Shown here piece by piece: positions 28,104-38,465 of a stretch of 64,000 bases of DNA. The first letter of the stretch is position 1, and each line of letters begins with the position of its first letter. The DNA comes from Pseudomonas frederiksbergensis (GTDB lineage Bacteria; Pseudomonadota; Gammaproteobacteria; Pseudomonadales; Pseudomonadaceae). Where the stretch lies: the NCBI RefSeq assembly GCF_001874645.1, contig NZ_CP017886.1, positions 3,780,001-3,844,000 of the forward strand. Reading direction: 5' to 3'. Under the pieces are notes generated by a model. The model had not been told where the DNA came from. It ran no database searches and worked only from the letters and a program-made list of their open reading frames with translations. The position numbers and the translations under genes are program-made.

Positions 28104-29207
28104 ATGCAGACCGAGTTCCCAACGCAGCCAAGTTACCGTTCGCAACGCGAACAATTCCTGGTGGCAGCGACCGCAGCCGGCGCCCGGTTGACCGAATACC
28201 CGCATCCACTCAAAGGGCCGTTTGGCGAGCCCCTGAGCACTGACGTGGCGGTGCTTGGCGACCCCGGCGCAACGCGTCTGCTGGTGATGCTGAGCGGCAC
28301 CCACGGGGTTGAGGGCTTCTACGGTTCGGAGTGCCAGATCAACTGGTTGAACGAGTTCGGCAAACGCCCACTGCCCGATGACGTCGCGGTGGTGATGATC
28401 CACTTGATCAACCCCTGGGGCACGGCATGGCTGCGTCGCGTCAACGAAGACAACATCGACCTGAACCGCAACCACCTGAACTTCGATCGCCCGCTGCCCG
28501 ACAATCAGGCTTACGCGGCGTTGAACGAGATTTATACCTTCACCCAGTTGCACGGCCCGGAGCGTGATCGCGCCGATGCTTTGCTCGCCGCGCAACTGTG
28601 CGAGCATGGCTGGCCGGCAGTGATGTCGATTGTCGAGGGTGGTCAGCACAGTCATCCCGACGGTCTGTTTTACGGTGGGCTGGCGCCGAGCTGGTCGAAC
28701 CGGACCTTGCATCAGATCATTGCGGCGCATCTCTCTCAGGCCGAGGTTGCCATGTGTTTCGACCTGCACTCCGGCGCGGGAGAGTATGGCCATCCGATGC
28801 TGCTGACCGTTACGCAAGCGGCCTATCCTGAACTGGAGCAGGCGCAGGCCCTTTATGGTCCGTGGCTCTACACCATACAGACCGGCGCACAGACCCACAG
28901 CGAAACCGGGATTGCTGCATCGGCCACTGGCTACACCTCGCAGGCGCTGCTCGATGCGCTGCCGAAGGTGCGCCTGATGCCGTTTGTCATCGAGTGCGGC
29001 ACTTACCCAGGTGAGGCGGTTCATGCTCATCTGCGTGATGATCACTGGCTGCACCTGCATGGCAATCCACGTGATGCAGTGGGGCGCGATATCAAGTTGA
29101 ACCTTCTTGAGCAGTTCTATCCTGCCGACAGTGACTGGCAGGAAATGGTCTGGGTTCGTACCCGGCAGATTTGGGAAAAGGCGTTGTCTGCCTTGCCCAC
29201 GATCTAG
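28104..29207 (+). CDS. M14-like zinc carboxypeptidase (DUF2817 family)
   Basis: 367 residues without a signal peptide. LSGTHGVEGFYGSECQ carries the HxxE zinc motif, FDLHSGAGEYGHP the third zinc His, and FVIECGTYPGE a probable catalytic Glu. This matches the DUF2817/succinylglutamate desuccinylase-like branch of M14 metallopeptidases. The substrate is unknown; a small peptide or acyl-amino acid used as nutrient would fit the CA motifs upstream. It is divergent from ggt. Confidence 0.82.
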   Translation: MQTEFPTQPSYRSQREQFLVAATAAGARLTEYPHPLKGPFGEPLSTDVAVLGDPGATRLLVMLSGTHGVEGFYGSECQINWLNEFGKRPLPDDVAVVMIHLINPWGTAWLRRVNEDNIDLNRNHLNFDRPLPDNQAYAALNEIYTFTQLHGPERDRADALLAAQLCEHGWPAVMSIVEGGQHSHPDGLFYGGLAPSWSNRTLHQIIAAHLSQAEVAMCFDLHSGAGEYGHPMLLTVTQAAYPELEQAQALYGPWLYTIQTGAQTHSETGIAASATGYTSQALLDALPKVRLMPFVIECGTYPGEAVHAHLRDDHWLHLHGNPRDAVGRDIKLNLLEQFYPADSDWQEMVWVRTRQIWEKALSALPTI

Positions 29208-29289
29208 TCGAACGCCTCGGCGCTTGATGAACACTGCGGCTCACATTGCGATGTGAGTCGTCGGTGGGCTGGGTACTTTTCTTCAGGCA

Positions 29290-29325
29290 TAAAAAAACGG
29301 CCTACCTTTCGGTAAGCCGTTTTTA
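29290..29325. terminator. bidirectional terminator between the peptidase gene and tRNA-Met
   Basis: aaaaaaacggcctacc and ggtaagccgttttta form an imperfect stem with a tttc loop, with A- and T-tracts on both sides. It serves the plus-strand gene and the minus-strand tRNA. Confidence 0.85.
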
Positions 29326-29330
29326 GTACT

Positions 29331-29407
29331 TGGTGGCTACACAGGGACTTGAACCCCGGACCCCAGCATTATGAATGCTATGCTCTAACCAACTGAGCTA
29401 TGTAGCC
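29331..29407 (-). tRNA. tRNA-Met (CAT, elongator)
   Basis: A 77-nt cloverleaf starting ggctacatagctcag, with anticodon loop attCATaat and encoded CCA. The first base pair (G-C) and the D-arm fit elongator tRNA-Met; initiator tRNAs lack the 1-72 pair and have a GGG run in the anticodon stem. No integrase gene or direct repeat of its 3' end is seen nearby. Confidence 0.95.
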
Positions 29408-29523
29408 AAGTGGCGCGCATTATTGGCTCGTAACGATGATGTGTCAAGCGTAAATATAAAATATTTCTCTACGCTTTCAACCGGTTATCGACCTGCCTCG
29501 TAAAAACCGATGAGTTTACCGCT

Positions 29524-31581
29524 TCAAACCAGCTGAAACCGCCCGGTATTCTCGCTTAAAGCCTTGCTGCCCGAACTCAAAGTGTCCGCCGCCAGGTTCA
29601 CTGCCCGTGCGCCTTCAAGCAAGCGCACGGCGGCCTGATCGACTTGCTGGATGTTGCCACTGACCTCATCGGCGGTGCTGGCTTGCTCTTCTACCGCCGT
29701 AGCGATCTGCGCCAGGGTATCGGTGACGCTTTGCACCGCGTTGGCGATTTCCCCCAACCGTTCGCCGAGACCGGTGACTGCTTGAGCGTCGGTGTGTGCC
29801 TGGCCGCAGGCGGCTTCCATCAGGCTCACGGCTTCGTTGACAGTGCTGCGCAGGCTGTCGACGGTGCCGGCGATCTGCGCGGTGGAGGATTGGGTACGCT
29901 GCGACAGGCTGCGCACTTCATCGGCGACTACCGCAAAGCCTCGGCCTTGTTCGCCGGCACGGGCCGCTTCGATGGCGGCATTGAGTGCTAGCAGGTTGGT
30001 CTGCTCGGCCACGCCGCGAATAGTGTCCACCACCAGTTGGATCTGCTGCGCTTGTTCGCTGACCCGGCCTAAAGCGGCGGCGGTGTCGTTCAGGCGCTGA
30101 TTGAGCTGCTGAATGCTCGCCGTCGTGCGTTGACTGTCGCGGCTGCTGTCAGCGGCAATGCGCTGGGTCTGCTGAGCGCTGCCTGAGGCTTGTTCGCAAC
30201 TCTGGGCGACGCCTTGCGAGGTCGCGGCCAGTTGCGTGGCCGCAGCGGCGATCTGGCTGATCTGCAACTGCTGGGCTTCGACTTCACCGAGGGCGCCGCT
30301 GGCGTGAGCATTGAGGGCTCGCACCGCGTTGCTCAGTTGCAGGGTTTCGTGATCGACCCCCAGCAGGCTGGTGCGCAGTTGCACCACTGCAACGTTGAGC
30401 GCGGTGCTGATTGCTGCCAGCTCATCGCGACCGTGCACGGGCACTTGCAGGCTCAGATTACCATCGCGCAGGGCTTCGGCGAGCAGCGTAATGCCGCTGG
30501 CGCTGCGGCGGATCGAGGCTTGCAGGCAGATGAACAAATACAGCGCGGCCAGCAGCAGGCAACCGAGGATGCCCGCCACCAGAATAAACTGACGAATGGC
30601 TGAGCCGTGGTAGTAGTCCAGACGCTGATCCAGTGACACCAGTGATTGCTGACGCAGCGAGGCGAGGTCAGAGAGGAGGGCGTCGAGGTTGCGTTCGAAG
30701 TCTTCCGATTTGAGCGTGATGCTGGCGCCGAACATGCCGTCATCCAGCCCTTTCAGTCCGGCGTCCAGATGCTTGAGGCTGTCGTGGTACTGCCCGGCCC
30801 AGGTCTGCAACGCACTTGGCAGCCGTGCTTCGAGCAGGCTGCCAGTCTTGATCAGTTGCTCGCGAGCGTCGCCAATGCGACCGCGCAGGTCGCGCAGCTG
30901 CAGACGGCTTTGCAGTGAGAACTGTCCGGAGACCACCGACGCCTGACCGATGCTGGCGAGGCGTCCGACCCGTTCGATCAGGTCTGGCGCGTGCTGGGTC
31001 GAGATCTGCGTCAGCAAGTACGTTTCCAGCCACGGGGCCAGTGTCAGGCGGTTATCCATGGCGATCTGTTCGCGCAGTGCTTGCAGCGCGCTGAGCGCCG
31101 CAGTGAAGCGTTCATAGCCGTCCGGCCACCAACCAACGCTGCTCAGGCTTTTCGAGTCCAGACCAATGAGCGCGGTTTGCAGGGTTTGATAGCGACTGAG
31201 GGTGTCGGCCTCGGCCCCTTCGGTTGTCAGTGCATGACCCAGATCGTTGACGGCTTGGTTCAGCGCGGGCTGCACCGCATCGAACGCAGCCATCGCGGCG
31301 ACGGTGGCCGGTGTTGGCTGGCGATTGGTTTCGGTGGCGCGCCAGCGGGCGGCGCGGTCGCGTTGAGCGGCGAGCAGGTTGTCCAGCGCATCGAGGGCTA
31401 TCAACTGGTGCACGCCGGCACGCTCGCCTGCGATCAGGCTGAGCTTGTCGCGGTAATCCTGGCCAATCATCCACAGGCTGCCCGCCAGCGGCAGGATAAA
31501 CAGCAGAAACAACAACTGAAACTTGCGGGCGAAACCGAAACGCCCAAGCAGTCCAATCCCCGGTGCCAGAAAAGCCTGCAT
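29524..31581 (-). CDS. transmembrane methyl-accepting chemotaxis protein
   Basis: 685 residues from the ATG after agaggag. TM1 is at about 20-42 (FQLLFLLFILPLAGSLWMIG), a helical periplasmic ligand domain of about 300 residues follows (nitrate/nitrite-sensor-like or 4HB type), then TM2 near 335-355 (FILVAGILGCLLLAALYLFICL). HAMP comes next, and the signalling hairpin has the tip [39 protein letters not shown]. No CheR-docking pentapeptide is present at the C-terminus. The ligand is unknown. Confidence 0.92.
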   Translation of the reverse strand: MQAFLAPGIGLLGRFGFARKFQLLFLLFILPLAGSLWMIGQDYRDKLSLIAGERAGVHQLIALDALDNLLAAQRDRAARWRATETNRQPTPATVAAMAAFDAVQPALNQAVNDLGHALTTEGAEADTLSRYQTLQTALIGLDSKSLSSVGWWPDGYERFTAALSALQALREQIAMDNRLTLAPWLETYLLTQISTQHAPDLIERVGRLASIGQASVVSGQFSLQSRLQLRDLRGRIGDAREQLIKTGSLLEARLPSALQTWAGQYHDSLKHLDAGLKGLDDGMFGASITLKSEDFERNLDALLSDLASLRQQSLVSLDQRLDYYHGSAIRQFILVAGILGCLLLAALYLFICLQASIRRSASGITLLAEALRDGNLSLQVPVHGRDELAAISTALNVAVVQLRTSLLGVDHETLQLSNAVRALNAHASGALGEVEAQQLQISQIAAAATQLAATSQGVAQSCEQASGSAQQTQRIAADSSRDSQRTTASIQQLNQRLNDTAAALGRVSEQAQQIQLVVDTIRGVAEQTNLLALNAAIEAARAGEQGRGFAVVADEVRSLSQRTQSSTAQIAGTVDSLRSTVNEAVSLMEAACGQAHTDAQAVTGLGERLGEIANAVQSVTDTLAQIATAVEEQASTADEVSGNIQQVDQAAVRLLEGARAVNLAADTLSSGSKALSENTGRFQLV

Positions 31582-31913
31582 GCCCGACTACTCCTCTGGG
31601 CACCACGCACCATTAGCGTGCGGTTGCGGCGTTGTGACCGCTACCTGTGCCCTCATAAAAGGCCTCGAAAGTTCACTTCGTCGGGTCATGTAGGACCGGC
31701 GCTGTGGTGAAACTTCCCATTCTCGATCCCCTTTGTAAGGGGCCGCGTTGAAGCGGATAAGTAAGGCAAGATTCAGACCATGGCACTGCGCTATTACGTG
31801 GCGATCGACACTCTGGAAGTCGTTAGCAGGCTAAGGGGATGGCGTTGCTGCACTGAAAAATGGCACATTGGCGCACCTGCAAGTACGCTCCCATCCGTTG
31901 TATGGAAACTCTC
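31582..31913. other. 332-bp intergenic region between divergent genes
   Basis: It must hold the promoters of the chemoreceptor (minus) and the MFS gene (plus). I see one inverted repeat, cccctt-tgt-aagggg at 31728-31742, and no convincing -35/-10 pair, RNA gene or supported small ORF. Confidence 0.5.
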
Positions 31914-33131
31914 ATGGCTACCAGTAACGCTCAAACGGCCGCATCGCCGGCACTCGCGACTTCGCAAAGCAGCCCGTTGGTCATGCGAATCATCGGCGCG
32001 GTGGCGCTGGCGCATTTGATCAACGACCTGATTCAGTCAGTGCTGCCGTCGATCTACCCGATGCTCAAGGCGAATTACGGGCTGACCTTCACCCAGGTTG
32101 GCCTGATCACCTTGACCTTTCAGCTCACGGCGTCGCTGTTGCAGCCGTGGGTCGGTTATTACACCGATCGCCATCCCAAGCCATATCTGCTGCCAGCGGG
32201 GATGATCTGTACCCTGGTCGGCATTCTGATGATGTCCCAGGTCGGCAGTTTTCCGCTGATTCTATTGGCGGCGGGGTTGATCGGCATCGGCTCATCGACC
32301 TTTCACCCGGAGGCTTCTCGTGTAGCGCGGTTGGCCTCTGGCGGGCGTTTTGGCCTGGCGCAATCGACCTTTCAGGTCGGTGGCAACGCCGGTTCAGCGT
32401 TCGGGCCATTGCTGGCGGCGGCGATCATCATTCCGTTCGGCCAGGGCAACGTCGCCTGGTTCGGCTTGTTCGCAGTGTTTGCGTTGGTGGTGCTGTATGG
32501 CATCAGCCGCTGGTACGCCAACCACTTGAACCTGTTCAAGCTCAAACAAGGCCAGGCGGCGACTCACGGGCTGTCGAAGGGCAGGGTGATCAGTGCCTTG
32601 GTAGTACTCGGATTGCTGGTGTTCTCCAAGTATTTCTACATGGCCAGCTTCACCAGTTATTTCACCTTCTACCTGATCGAAAAGTTCGACCTGTCGGTGG
32701 CCAGTTCGCAGCTGCACCTGTTCCTGTTTCTCGGGGCAGTCGCAGCGGGGACCTTCTTCGGAGGGCCGATTGGCGACAAGGTCGGCCGTAAGGCGGTGAT
32801 CTGGTTCTCGATCCTTGGTGTTGCACCGTTTACCTTGATCCTGCCGCATGTCGACCTGTTCTGGACGAGCATCTTGAGCGTGCTGATCGGCTTTATCCTG
32901 GCTTCGGCATTCTCGGCCATCGTGGTTTACGCGCAGGAACTGGTGCCGGGCAATGTCGGCATGATCGCCGGGGTGTTCTTCGGTCTGATGTTCGGTTTCG
33001 GCGGGATTGGTGCGGCGCTGCTGGGGCATCTGGCGGACATTCACGGCATCGAATACGTGTACGGGCTGTGTTCGTTTCTGCCGCTGTTCGGGGTGTTGGC
33101 GATCTTTTTGCCGAGAACCAAGAGGGTTTAG
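31914..33131 (+). CDS. MFS transporter, fosmidomycin-resistance (Fsr) type
   Basis: 405 residues from the third candidate ATG (MATSNAQ), which has gga a suitable distance upstream. Twelve hydrophobic segments are visible. AHLINDLIQSVLPSIYPMLKANYGLTFTQVGLITLTFQLTASLLQPWVGYYTDR is the characteristic N-terminal half of Fsr-like exporters. Related proteins export fosmidomycin or other small drugs; the natural substrate is unknown. A REP doublet follows immediately. Confidence 0.85.
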   Translation: MATSNAQTAASPALATSQSSPLVMRIIGAVALAHLINDLIQSVLPSIYPMLKANYGLTFTQVGLITLTFQLTASLLQPWVGYYTDRHPKPYLLPAGMICTLVGILMMSQVGSFPLILLAAGLIGIGSSTFHPEASRVARLASGGRFGLAQSTFQVGGNAGSAFGPLLAAAIIIPFGQGNVAWFGLFAVFALVVLYGISRWYANHLNLFKLKQGQAATHGLSKGRVISALVVLGLLVFSKYFYMASFTSYFTFYLIEKFDLSVASSQLHLFLFLGAVAAGTFFGGPIGDKVGRKAVIWFSILGVAPFTLILPHVDLFWTSILSVLIGFILASAFSAIVVYAQELVPGNVGMIAGVFFGLMFGFGGIGAALLGHLADIHGIEYVYGLCSFLPLFGVLAIFLPRTKRV

Positions 33132-33134
33132 GTC

Positions 33135-33221
33135 TGAAAAAATCGTCCGAACGCGGCCCGAACCTTCGGCAGCTACAGGGGATCGCATTCCAACGGAGCT
33201 GCCGAAGGTTGCGATCTTTCA
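33135..33221. repeat. REP doublet (REPIN), copy B, variant left arm
   Basis: The right arm (cggagctgccgaaggttgcg, about 33194-33213) is the common type. The left arm contains cgtccgaacgcggcccgaac, a variant that recurs almost exactly in inverse orientation in copy D (52956-52990). It starts 4 bp after the MFS stop codon. Confidence 0.75.
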
Positions 33222-33234
33222 GCAATCAACAGGC

Positions 33235-33265
33235 AAAAAAAACCGCGTCTGAACGCGGCTTTTTC
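33235..33265. terminator. bidirectional terminator between the MFS gene and ychF
   Basis: An A-tract, ccgcgt-ctga-acgcgg, then cttttt. The stem is 6 bp, perfect and GC-rich. It ends both converging units. Confidence 0.85.
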
Positions 33266-33278
33266 TTGGGCGTGTATT

Positions 33279-34379
33279 TTACACGTTGAAGCGGAAGTGC
33301 ATCACGTCGCCGTCCTTGACGATGTATTCCTTGCCTTCCAGGCGCCATTTACCGGCTTCTTTGGTACCGGCTTCGCCCTTGTACTGGATGAAATCGTTGT
33401 AGGCGATGACTTCGGCGCGGATGAAGCCTTTCTCGAAGTCGGTGTGGATCACGCCGGCGGCTTGTGGCGCAGTAGCACCAACGCGGACGGTCCAGGCGCG
33501 GACTTCTTCAACACCGGCGGTGAAATAGGTCTGCAGGTGCAGCATTTCGTAGCCAGCGCGGATCACGCGGTTCAGGCCAGGTTCTTCGAGGCCCAGGGCT
33601 TCGAGGAACATGTCTTTTTCTTCGCCGTCTTCAAGTTCGGCGATTTCCGCTTCGATCTTGTTGCAGACCGGTACAACCACAGCGCCTTCTTCTTCGGCGA
33701 TGGCCTTGACCACGTCGAGCAGCGGGTTGTTTTCGAAACCGTCCTCGGCAACGTTGGCGATGTACATGACCGGTTTGGTGGTCAGCAGGTGGAAGCCACG
33801 GATCACCGCTTTCTCGTCGGCGCTCATGTTCTTCATCAGGCTGCGCGCAGGCTTGCCTTCAGTGAAGTGAGCGATCAACTGCTCCAGCAGGCCTTTCTGA
33901 ACCACGGCGTCCTTGTCACCGCCCTTGGCGTTGCGAGCGACTTTCTGCAGTTGCTTCTCGCAGCTGTCGAGGTCGGCGAAGATCAGTTCGAGGTCGATGA
34001 TCTCGATGTCGCGTTTCGGGTCGACGCTGTTGGAGACGTGAATCACGTTCTCGTCTTCGAAGCAGCGGACCACGTGAGCGATGGCATCGGTTTCGCGGAT
34101 GTTGGCCAGGAACTTGTTGCCCAGGCCTTCACCTTTCGAGGCGCCGGCAACCAGGCCAGCGATGTCGACGAATTCCATGGTAGTCGGCAGGATGCGCTTT
34201 GGATTGACGATGGCCGCCAGGGCTTCCAGACGCGGGTCCGGCATCGGCACGATACCGCTGTTCGGCTCGATGGTGCAGAAGGGGAAGTTCTCGGCCGCGA
34301 TACCGGATTTGGTCAGGGCGTTAAACAGGGTGGACTTGCCGACGTTAGGCAGGCCGACGATGCCGCAATTGAATCCCAT
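33279..34379 (-). CDS. ychF: redox-responsive ATPase/GTPase YchF (OLA1 family)
   Basis: 366 residues from the ATG after aggggaaac. The P-loop GLPNVGKST is at residues 9-17, DIAGLV is the switch II region, and the base-specificity motif reads NKIEAE rather than NKxD, the YchF hallmark that gives ATP preference. The C-terminal TGS domain ends [19 protein letters not shown]...[18 protein letters not shown]. It binds ribosomes and modulates stress responses. It lies just downstream of pth, the conserved gamma-proteobacterial order. Confidence 0.97.
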   Translation of the reverse strand: MGFNCGIVGLPNVGKSTLFNALTKSGIAAENFPFCTIEPNSGIVPMPDPRLEALAAIVNPKRILPTTMEFVDIAGLVAGASKGEGLGNKFLANIRETDAIAHVVRCFEDENVIHVSNSVDPKRDIEIIDLELIFADLDSCEKQLQKVARNAKGGDKDAVVQKGLLEQLIAHFTEGKPARSLMKNMSADEKAVIRGFHLLTTKPVMYIANVAEDGFENNPLLDVVKAIAEEEGAVVVPVCNKIEAEIAELEDGEEKDMFLEALGLEEPGLNRVIRAGYEMLHLQTYFTAGVEEVRAWTVRVGATAPQAAGVIHTDFEKGFIRAEVIAYNDFIQYKGEAGTKEAGKWRLEGKEYIVKDGDVMHFRFNV

Positions 34380-34402
34380 GGTGTTTCCCCTAGGAGTTAG
34401 AG

Positions 34403-34987
34403 TCAGGCCTTCTGGCTGTGCAGGTTTTTCATCGCGCGGTTCCATTCACCGGCGAAGATATCCGGCAGCACGCCGAGGGCAAAGTCGATGCTGGCATCGA
34501 GTTTTTCCTGTTCGGCGCGTGGCGCACGACCCAGGACAAAGTTTGAAACCATACTGGCAACGCCTGGGTGGCCAATGCCGAGCCGCAAGCGGTGAAAGGT
34601 ATTCTGGTTGCCCAGTTGCGCGATGATGTCGCGCAACCCGTTGTGACCGCCATGCCCGCCGCCCTGTTTGAGCTTGGCAACGCCGGGTGGCAAGTCGAGT
34701 TCGTCATGCGCTACGAGTATTTCTTCCGGCTTGATGCGGAAGAAACCGGCAAGCGCCGCCACGGCCTGGCCGCTACGGTTCATGTAGGTGGTAGGAATCA
34801 GCAGACGAACATCCTGACCCTGATGCGAGAAGCGCCCGGTCAGGCCGAAATATTTGCGATCGGCCACAAGATTGACGCCTTGTGCTTGCGCGATGCGCTC
34901 AACAAAAAGGGCCCCTGCGTTATGCCGGGTCTGTTCGTATTCGGCGCCTGGATTTCCCAGGCCAACGATCAGTTTTATGGCAGTCAC
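34403..34987 (-). CDS. pth: peptidyl-tRNA hydrolase
   Basis: 194 residues from a GTG ([14 protein letters not shown]) preceded by aaggg; the longer in-frame start at 35065 adds a non-conserved tail. The catalytic histidine is H22 (QTRHNAG), with [10 protein letters not shown] and [13 protein letters not shown] downstream. It recycles peptidyl-tRNAs released from stalled ribosomes. Gene order rplY-pth-ychF is conserved in Pseudomonas. Confidence 0.97.
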   Translation of the reverse strand: MTAIKLIVGLGNPGAEYEQTRHNAGALFVERIAQAQGVNLVADRKYFGLTGRFSHQGQDVRLLIPTTYMNRSGQAVAALAGFFRIKPEEILVAHDELDLPPGVAKLKQGGGHGGHNGLRDIIAQLGNQNTFHRLRLGIGHPGVASMVSNFVLGRAPRAEQEKLDASIDFALGVLPDIFAGEWNRAMKNLHSQKA

Positions 34988-35157
34988 GTCAGGGGCCCTT
35001 CTTTGGAGTGGTGGATAACATCGCGGGAGTACAGGTTGCGGCGAAAGTGGACGAAATGTGCTCATTTACATGATGCAAACTTCGCGATCCCGCCCGCTTT
35101 ACTCGCTACTTGCCAGCTCGCGATGTTTCCATGACTCCGACGTTGCGGAGTAAAAAA

Positions 35158-35748
35158 TTACTCGGCAGCGGCTTCTGGTGCAACGCGTGGCGCGTGAACG
35201 TTGGCAACAGCCAGGTCGTTACCGTGAGCCAGTGCAACGAACTCAACGCCTTTCGGAGCTTTGAGGTTCGACAGGTGAATGATCGAGCCGATTTCGGCGT
35301 CAGCCAGGTCGACTTCGATGAATTCAGGCAGGTCTTTTGGCAGGCAGGAAACTTCAACTTCAGCAACAACGTGCGAAATTTCGCCGCCTTTTTTCACTGC
35401 AGCAGCTTCGTTGATGAAGTGCACAGGAACGTGAGCGGACAGTTTCTGACCAGCAACAACGCGTACGAAGTCAGCGTGCATCACGTGGCCTTTGGCCGGG
35501 TGACGTTGCAGAGCTTTGATGATTACGTTTTGCTTGGTGCCGCCAACGTTCAGCTCGATGATGTGGCTGTAAGCCGCTTCGTTTTCGAGCAGTTTGGCAA
35601 CTTCTTTGGCCAGCATGCTGATGGATTCAGGGGCTTTTTCGCCACCGTAAACTACAGCTGGAACCAGGCTTGCGAGACGACGCAGGCGGCGGCTCGCACC
35701 TTTCCCCAGGTCGGAACGCACTTCAGCATTCAGAGTAAAATCGTTCAT
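35158..35748 (-). CDS. rplY: 50S ribosomal protein L25/general stress protein Ctc
   Basis: 196 residues from the ATG after ttggagatacaac. The N-terminal 5S rRNA-binding L25 domain ([22 protein letters not shown]...) is followed by the Ctc/TL5 C-terminal domain ([39 protein letters not shown]) and a short Ala/Glu tail. It is the long form, about twice the size of E. coli L25. Confidence 0.97.
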   Translation of the reverse strand: MNDFTLNAEVRSDLGKGASRRLRRLASLVPAVVYGGEKAPESISMLAKEVAKLLENEAAYSHIIELNVGGTKQNVIIKALQRHPAKGHVMHADFVRVVAGQKLSAHVPVHFINEAAAVKKGGEISHVVAEVEVSCLPKDLPEFIEVDLADAEIGSIIHLSNLKAPKGVEFVALAHGNDLAVANVHAPRVAPEAAAE

Positions 35749-35813
35749 GTTGTATCTCCAAAATAACCACATTCGCCCCAGCGTTTGCGACCAGCGCTAA
35801 AGGCGATATGGGC

Positions 35814-35857
35814 AAAAAAGCCCCGCCCCGACAGGTTATGCCGGGGCGGGGCGCTTT
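35814..35857 (-). terminator. prs terminator
   Basis: On the minus strand, gcgccccgccccg and cggggcggggc pair with an 11-nt loop, followed by ttttttgcc. It lies 40 bp after the prs stop and separates prs from rplY. Confidence 0.9.
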
Positions 35858-35890
35858 TCGTCATCGAGATGTATCCGAAGGGCAGGGCCC

Positions 35891-36832
35891 TTAGCGGAAC
35901 ATCGCGCTGATCGATTCTTCGTTGCTGATGCGGCGAACCGCTTCGGCAACTACCGGTGCGATATCCAGTTGACGGATACGTGCACAGGCTTGTGCTGCAG
36001 CGGACAGCGGGATGGTGTTAGTCACCACCAGCTCGTCCAGCACGGAATTTTCAATGTTCTCGATGGCCCGACCCGACAGCACAGGGTGTGTGCAGTAGGC
36101 AAAGACCTTGGCAGCGCCATGCTCTTTCAAGGCTTTAGCCGCGTGGCACAGGGTGCCGGCGGTATCGACCATGTCGTCAACCAGAATACAGGTACGCCCT
36201 TCGACATCACCGATGATATGCATCACTTCAGAGTGATTGGCTTTCTCACGGCGCTTGTCGATGATCCCGAGATCCACGCCCAGGGATTTGGCAACAGCAC
36301 GTGCACGCACGACGCCGCCAATGTCCGGGGACACGATCATCAGGTTTTCGAAGCGTTGATCTTCGATGTCATCCACCAGTACCGGGGAGCCGTAGATGTT
36401 ATCTACCGGAATATCGAAGAAGCCCTGGATCTGGTCAGCATGCAAATCAACCGTGAGAACACGATCGATGCCGACTACGGTAAGCATGTCAGCGACGACT
36501 TTCGCGCTGATAGCCACACGTGCGGAGCGCGGACGGCGATCCTGACGGGCATAACCAAAGTAGGGGATCACCGCAGTGATTCGAGTGGCTGAGGAACGAC
36601 GGAAGGCATCAGCCATCACGACGAGTTCCATCAGGTTATCGTTGGTCGGAGCGCAAGTCGGCTGAATAATGAAGACGTCTTTACCGCGGACGTTTTCATT
36701 GATCTCGGCGGTAATCTCGCCGTCGGAAAACTTACCGACAGAAATGTCACCGAGAGGGATATGCAGCTGACGTACAACACGCCGAGCCAGATCGGGGTTA
36801 GCGTTCCCCGTAAAGACCATCATCTTGGACAC
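35891..36832 (-). CDS. prs: ribose-phosphate pyrophosphokinase
   Basis: 313 residues from a GTG start ([20 protein letters not shown]), the family's normal length; an upstream in-frame ATG lies inside tRNA-Gln. The PRPP-binding loop is [13 protein letters not shown] and the catalytic flexible-loop region is [17 protein letters not shown]. It makes PRPP for nucleotide, His and Trp synthesis. It follows tRNA-Gln and ispE. Confidence 0.97.
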   Translation of the reverse strand: MSKMMVFTGNANPDLARRVVRQLHIPLGDISVGKFSDGEITAEINENVRGKDVFIIQPTCAPTNDNLMELVVMADAFRRSSATRITAVIPYFGYARQDRRPRSARVAISAKVVADMLTVVGIDRVLTVDLHADQIQGFFDIPVDNIYGSPVLVDDIEDQRFENLMIVSPDIGGVVRARAVAKSLGVDLGIIDKRREKANHSEVMHIIGDVEGRTCILVDDMVDTAGTLCHAAKALKEHGAAKVFAYCTHPVLSGRAIENIENSVLDELVVTNTIPLSAAAQACARIRQLDIAPVVAEAVRRISNEESISAMFR

Positions 36833-36878
36833 GCGCAGTACCTGAAGGCTGAGGGTAACCTGGATGAGTATAGGAAAA

Positions 36879-36953
36879 TGGCAGGGGCGGCTGGATTCGA
36901 ACCAACGCATGGCAGGATCAAAACCTGCTGCCTTACCGCTTGGCGACGCCCCT
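36879..36953 (-). tRNA. tRNA-Gln (TTG)
   Basis: A 75-nt cloverleaf: the acceptor strand aggggcg pairs with cgcccct, the anticodon loop is ttTTGat and CCA is encoded. It lies between ispE and prs on the same strand and is probably co-transcribed, a conserved Pseudomonas arrangement. Confidence 0.96.
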
Positions 36954-36990
36954 GTATCTGTTGCAACGAGTACCCAGTACCCGGTTCCTT

Positions 36991-37842
36991 TTAGAGCAGA
37001 CTTTGCAGCTTGCGATGCAACATCGAAATGTTGCTTCCCTTTGCTACAAACCCTGTAAGGGTCTCTGTAAGAAGGGCCGAGACTTTATCAGCTTCAGCTT
37101 TGCTTGGGAAGCCCCCAAACACACAACTTCCAGTTCCGGTGAGTTTTGCTTCGGTAAAATTACCTAGCAAATTCAAAGCGTTACGTACATCTGGATAACG
37201 CCTTGTTACCACCGGTAAGCAGTCGTTTCGACTGTTTCCCTTGGGAACGGGGCGCACTTTAATGGGAGAAGAGTTACGTGTCAACAGCGGATCTGAAAAA
37301 ATTTCTGCTGTACTTACAGATACTTGCGGCACAAGCACGAGATACCACGGTTCTTCCGGGTCTACAGGGGTGAGCTTTTCTCCCACGCCTTCCGCGAAAG
37401 CCGCGTGCCCACGCACGAAAACCGGTACGTCCGCGCCCAGCGTCAGGCCCAAAGTCGCCAGTTGATCCTCGTCCCAGCCCAGTTGCCAGAGATGATTGAG
37501 GCCCAGCAACGTGGTAGCTGCATTCGAACTGCCGCCGCCGATTCCACCGCCCATGGGCAGAATTTTTTCGATCCAGATATCAACGCCCAACGAACAACCG
37601 GATTGTTCCTGAAGTTTTGTTGCGGCTTTGACGATCAGATTGCTGTCATGAGGGACGCCTTCGAACGCGGTGTGCAGATGAATGACACCGTCATCGCGTA
37701 CGGCGTAGGTAATTTCGTCGCCGTAATCGAGAAATTGAAACAGCGTCTGCAGCTCGTGGTAGCCGTCTTCACGGCGACCCAGGATGTGCAGCATCAAATT
37801 GAGTTTTGCCGGCGAGGGCAGGGTCAGGCGAGTGGCAGGCAT
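36991..37842 (-). CDS. ispE: 4-diphosphocytidyl-2-C-methyl-D-erythritol kinase
   Basis: A 283-residue GHMP kinase. The N-terminal [24 protein letters not shown] and the ATP loop [22 protein letters not shown] are diagnostic. It phosphorylates CDP-methylerythritol in the MEP isoprenoid pathway. One base separates it from the lolB stop, so the genes are translationally close-coupled. Confidence 0.97.
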   Translation of the reverse strand: MPATRLTLPSPAKLNLMLHILGRREDGYHELQTLFQFLDYGDEITYAVRDDGVIHLHTAFEGVPHDSNLIVKAATKLQEQSGCSLGVDIWIEKILPMGGGIGGGSSNAATTLLGLNHLWQLGWDEDQLATLGLTLGADVPVFVRGHAAFAEGVGEKLTPVDPEEPWYLVLVPQVSVSTAEIFSDPLLTRNSSPIKVRPVPKGNSRNDCLPVVTRRYPDVRNALNLLGNFTEAKLTGTGSCVFGGFPSKAEADKVSALLTETLTGFVAKGSNISMLHRKLQSLL

Positions 37843-37843
37843 G

Positions 37844-38461
37844 TTATTGCCCCAATTTGCGTGGTTGCCAGTCCTTGATCACCAGCGTGACATCAAGGTC
37901 GGTGCCGTGCAGTTTGATCCGCTCGGGCAGCCAGTAACCGTTTTGCTGGATGTAGCTGAGGTACTCGATTTGCCAGCCGTCCTGCTCAAGAGTGGCCAGG
38001 CGACTGTCGGCATCCAGGTTCAGGCGACTTTTGCTGTCAGGTGCGGGCAAGCCGCGAACCCACCAGACCAAATGTGAGACCGGCAGCTTCCAGCCCAGCT
38101 GTTCTTCGAGCAGGACTTCGGGAGTTGGCGCCTCAAAACGACCCTGGTTGGCCACTTCCAGCGACACCTGGCCGGGGCGACCGGTCAAGCGTGCCGCGCC
38201 GCGACCCAGCGGGCCGGACAGGCGAATATCGTAGTAATCCTGCCGTTGCAGCCAGAACAAGGTGCCGCTGCCCGAGTCTTTCGGGGCTCGGATGCCGACC
38301 TTGCCGTTGATTTGCCAGCCATCCAGGCTCGTCAATTGCTGTTTGTGCTCGCGCCATTGCGCGGGATTACCGTGGCCCTCGACGGATTCACGGGCGCCAA
38401 AGCCCGCACAGCCGGCGAGCAGGGCGATGAAGCTGAAAACGATGATGTGGCGCAAAAACAT
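37844..38461 (-). CDS. lolB: outer-membrane lipoprotein receptor LolB
   Basis: A 205-residue lipoprotein with lipobox LLAGC (Cys about 18). The mature part has the LolB open-barrel pattern: [50 protein letters not shown], and [16 protein letters not shown]. It receives lipoproteins from LolA and inserts them in the outer membrane. The lolB-ispE-prs order is conserved in gamma-proteobacteria. Confidence 0.95.
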   Translation of the reverse strand: MFLRHIIVFSFIALLAGCAGFGARESVEGHGNPAQWREHKQQLTSLDGWQINGKVGIRAPKDSGSGTLFWLQRQDYYDIRLSGPLGRGAARLTGRPGQVSLEVANQGRFEAPTPEVLLEEQLGWKLPVSHLVWWVRGLPAPDSKSRLNLDADSRLATLEQDGWQIEYLSYIQQNGYWLPERIKLHGTDLDVTLVIKDWQPRKLGQ

Positions 38462-38465
38462 GATT

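Noticed and set aside
27882..29234. 450-residue minus-strand frame opposite the M14-like peptidase gene
   Set aside because: It is the mirror of a motif-bearing gene and its translation shows no recognisable domain.
29331..29407. tRNA-Met as an integration site for a mobile island
   Set aside because: No integrase, no repeated tRNA 3' end and no compositional shift nearby.
31780..32019. 79-codon frame before the MFS gene
   Set aside because: It overlaps the MFS gene in another frame and lacks a recognisable domain or ribosome-binding site.
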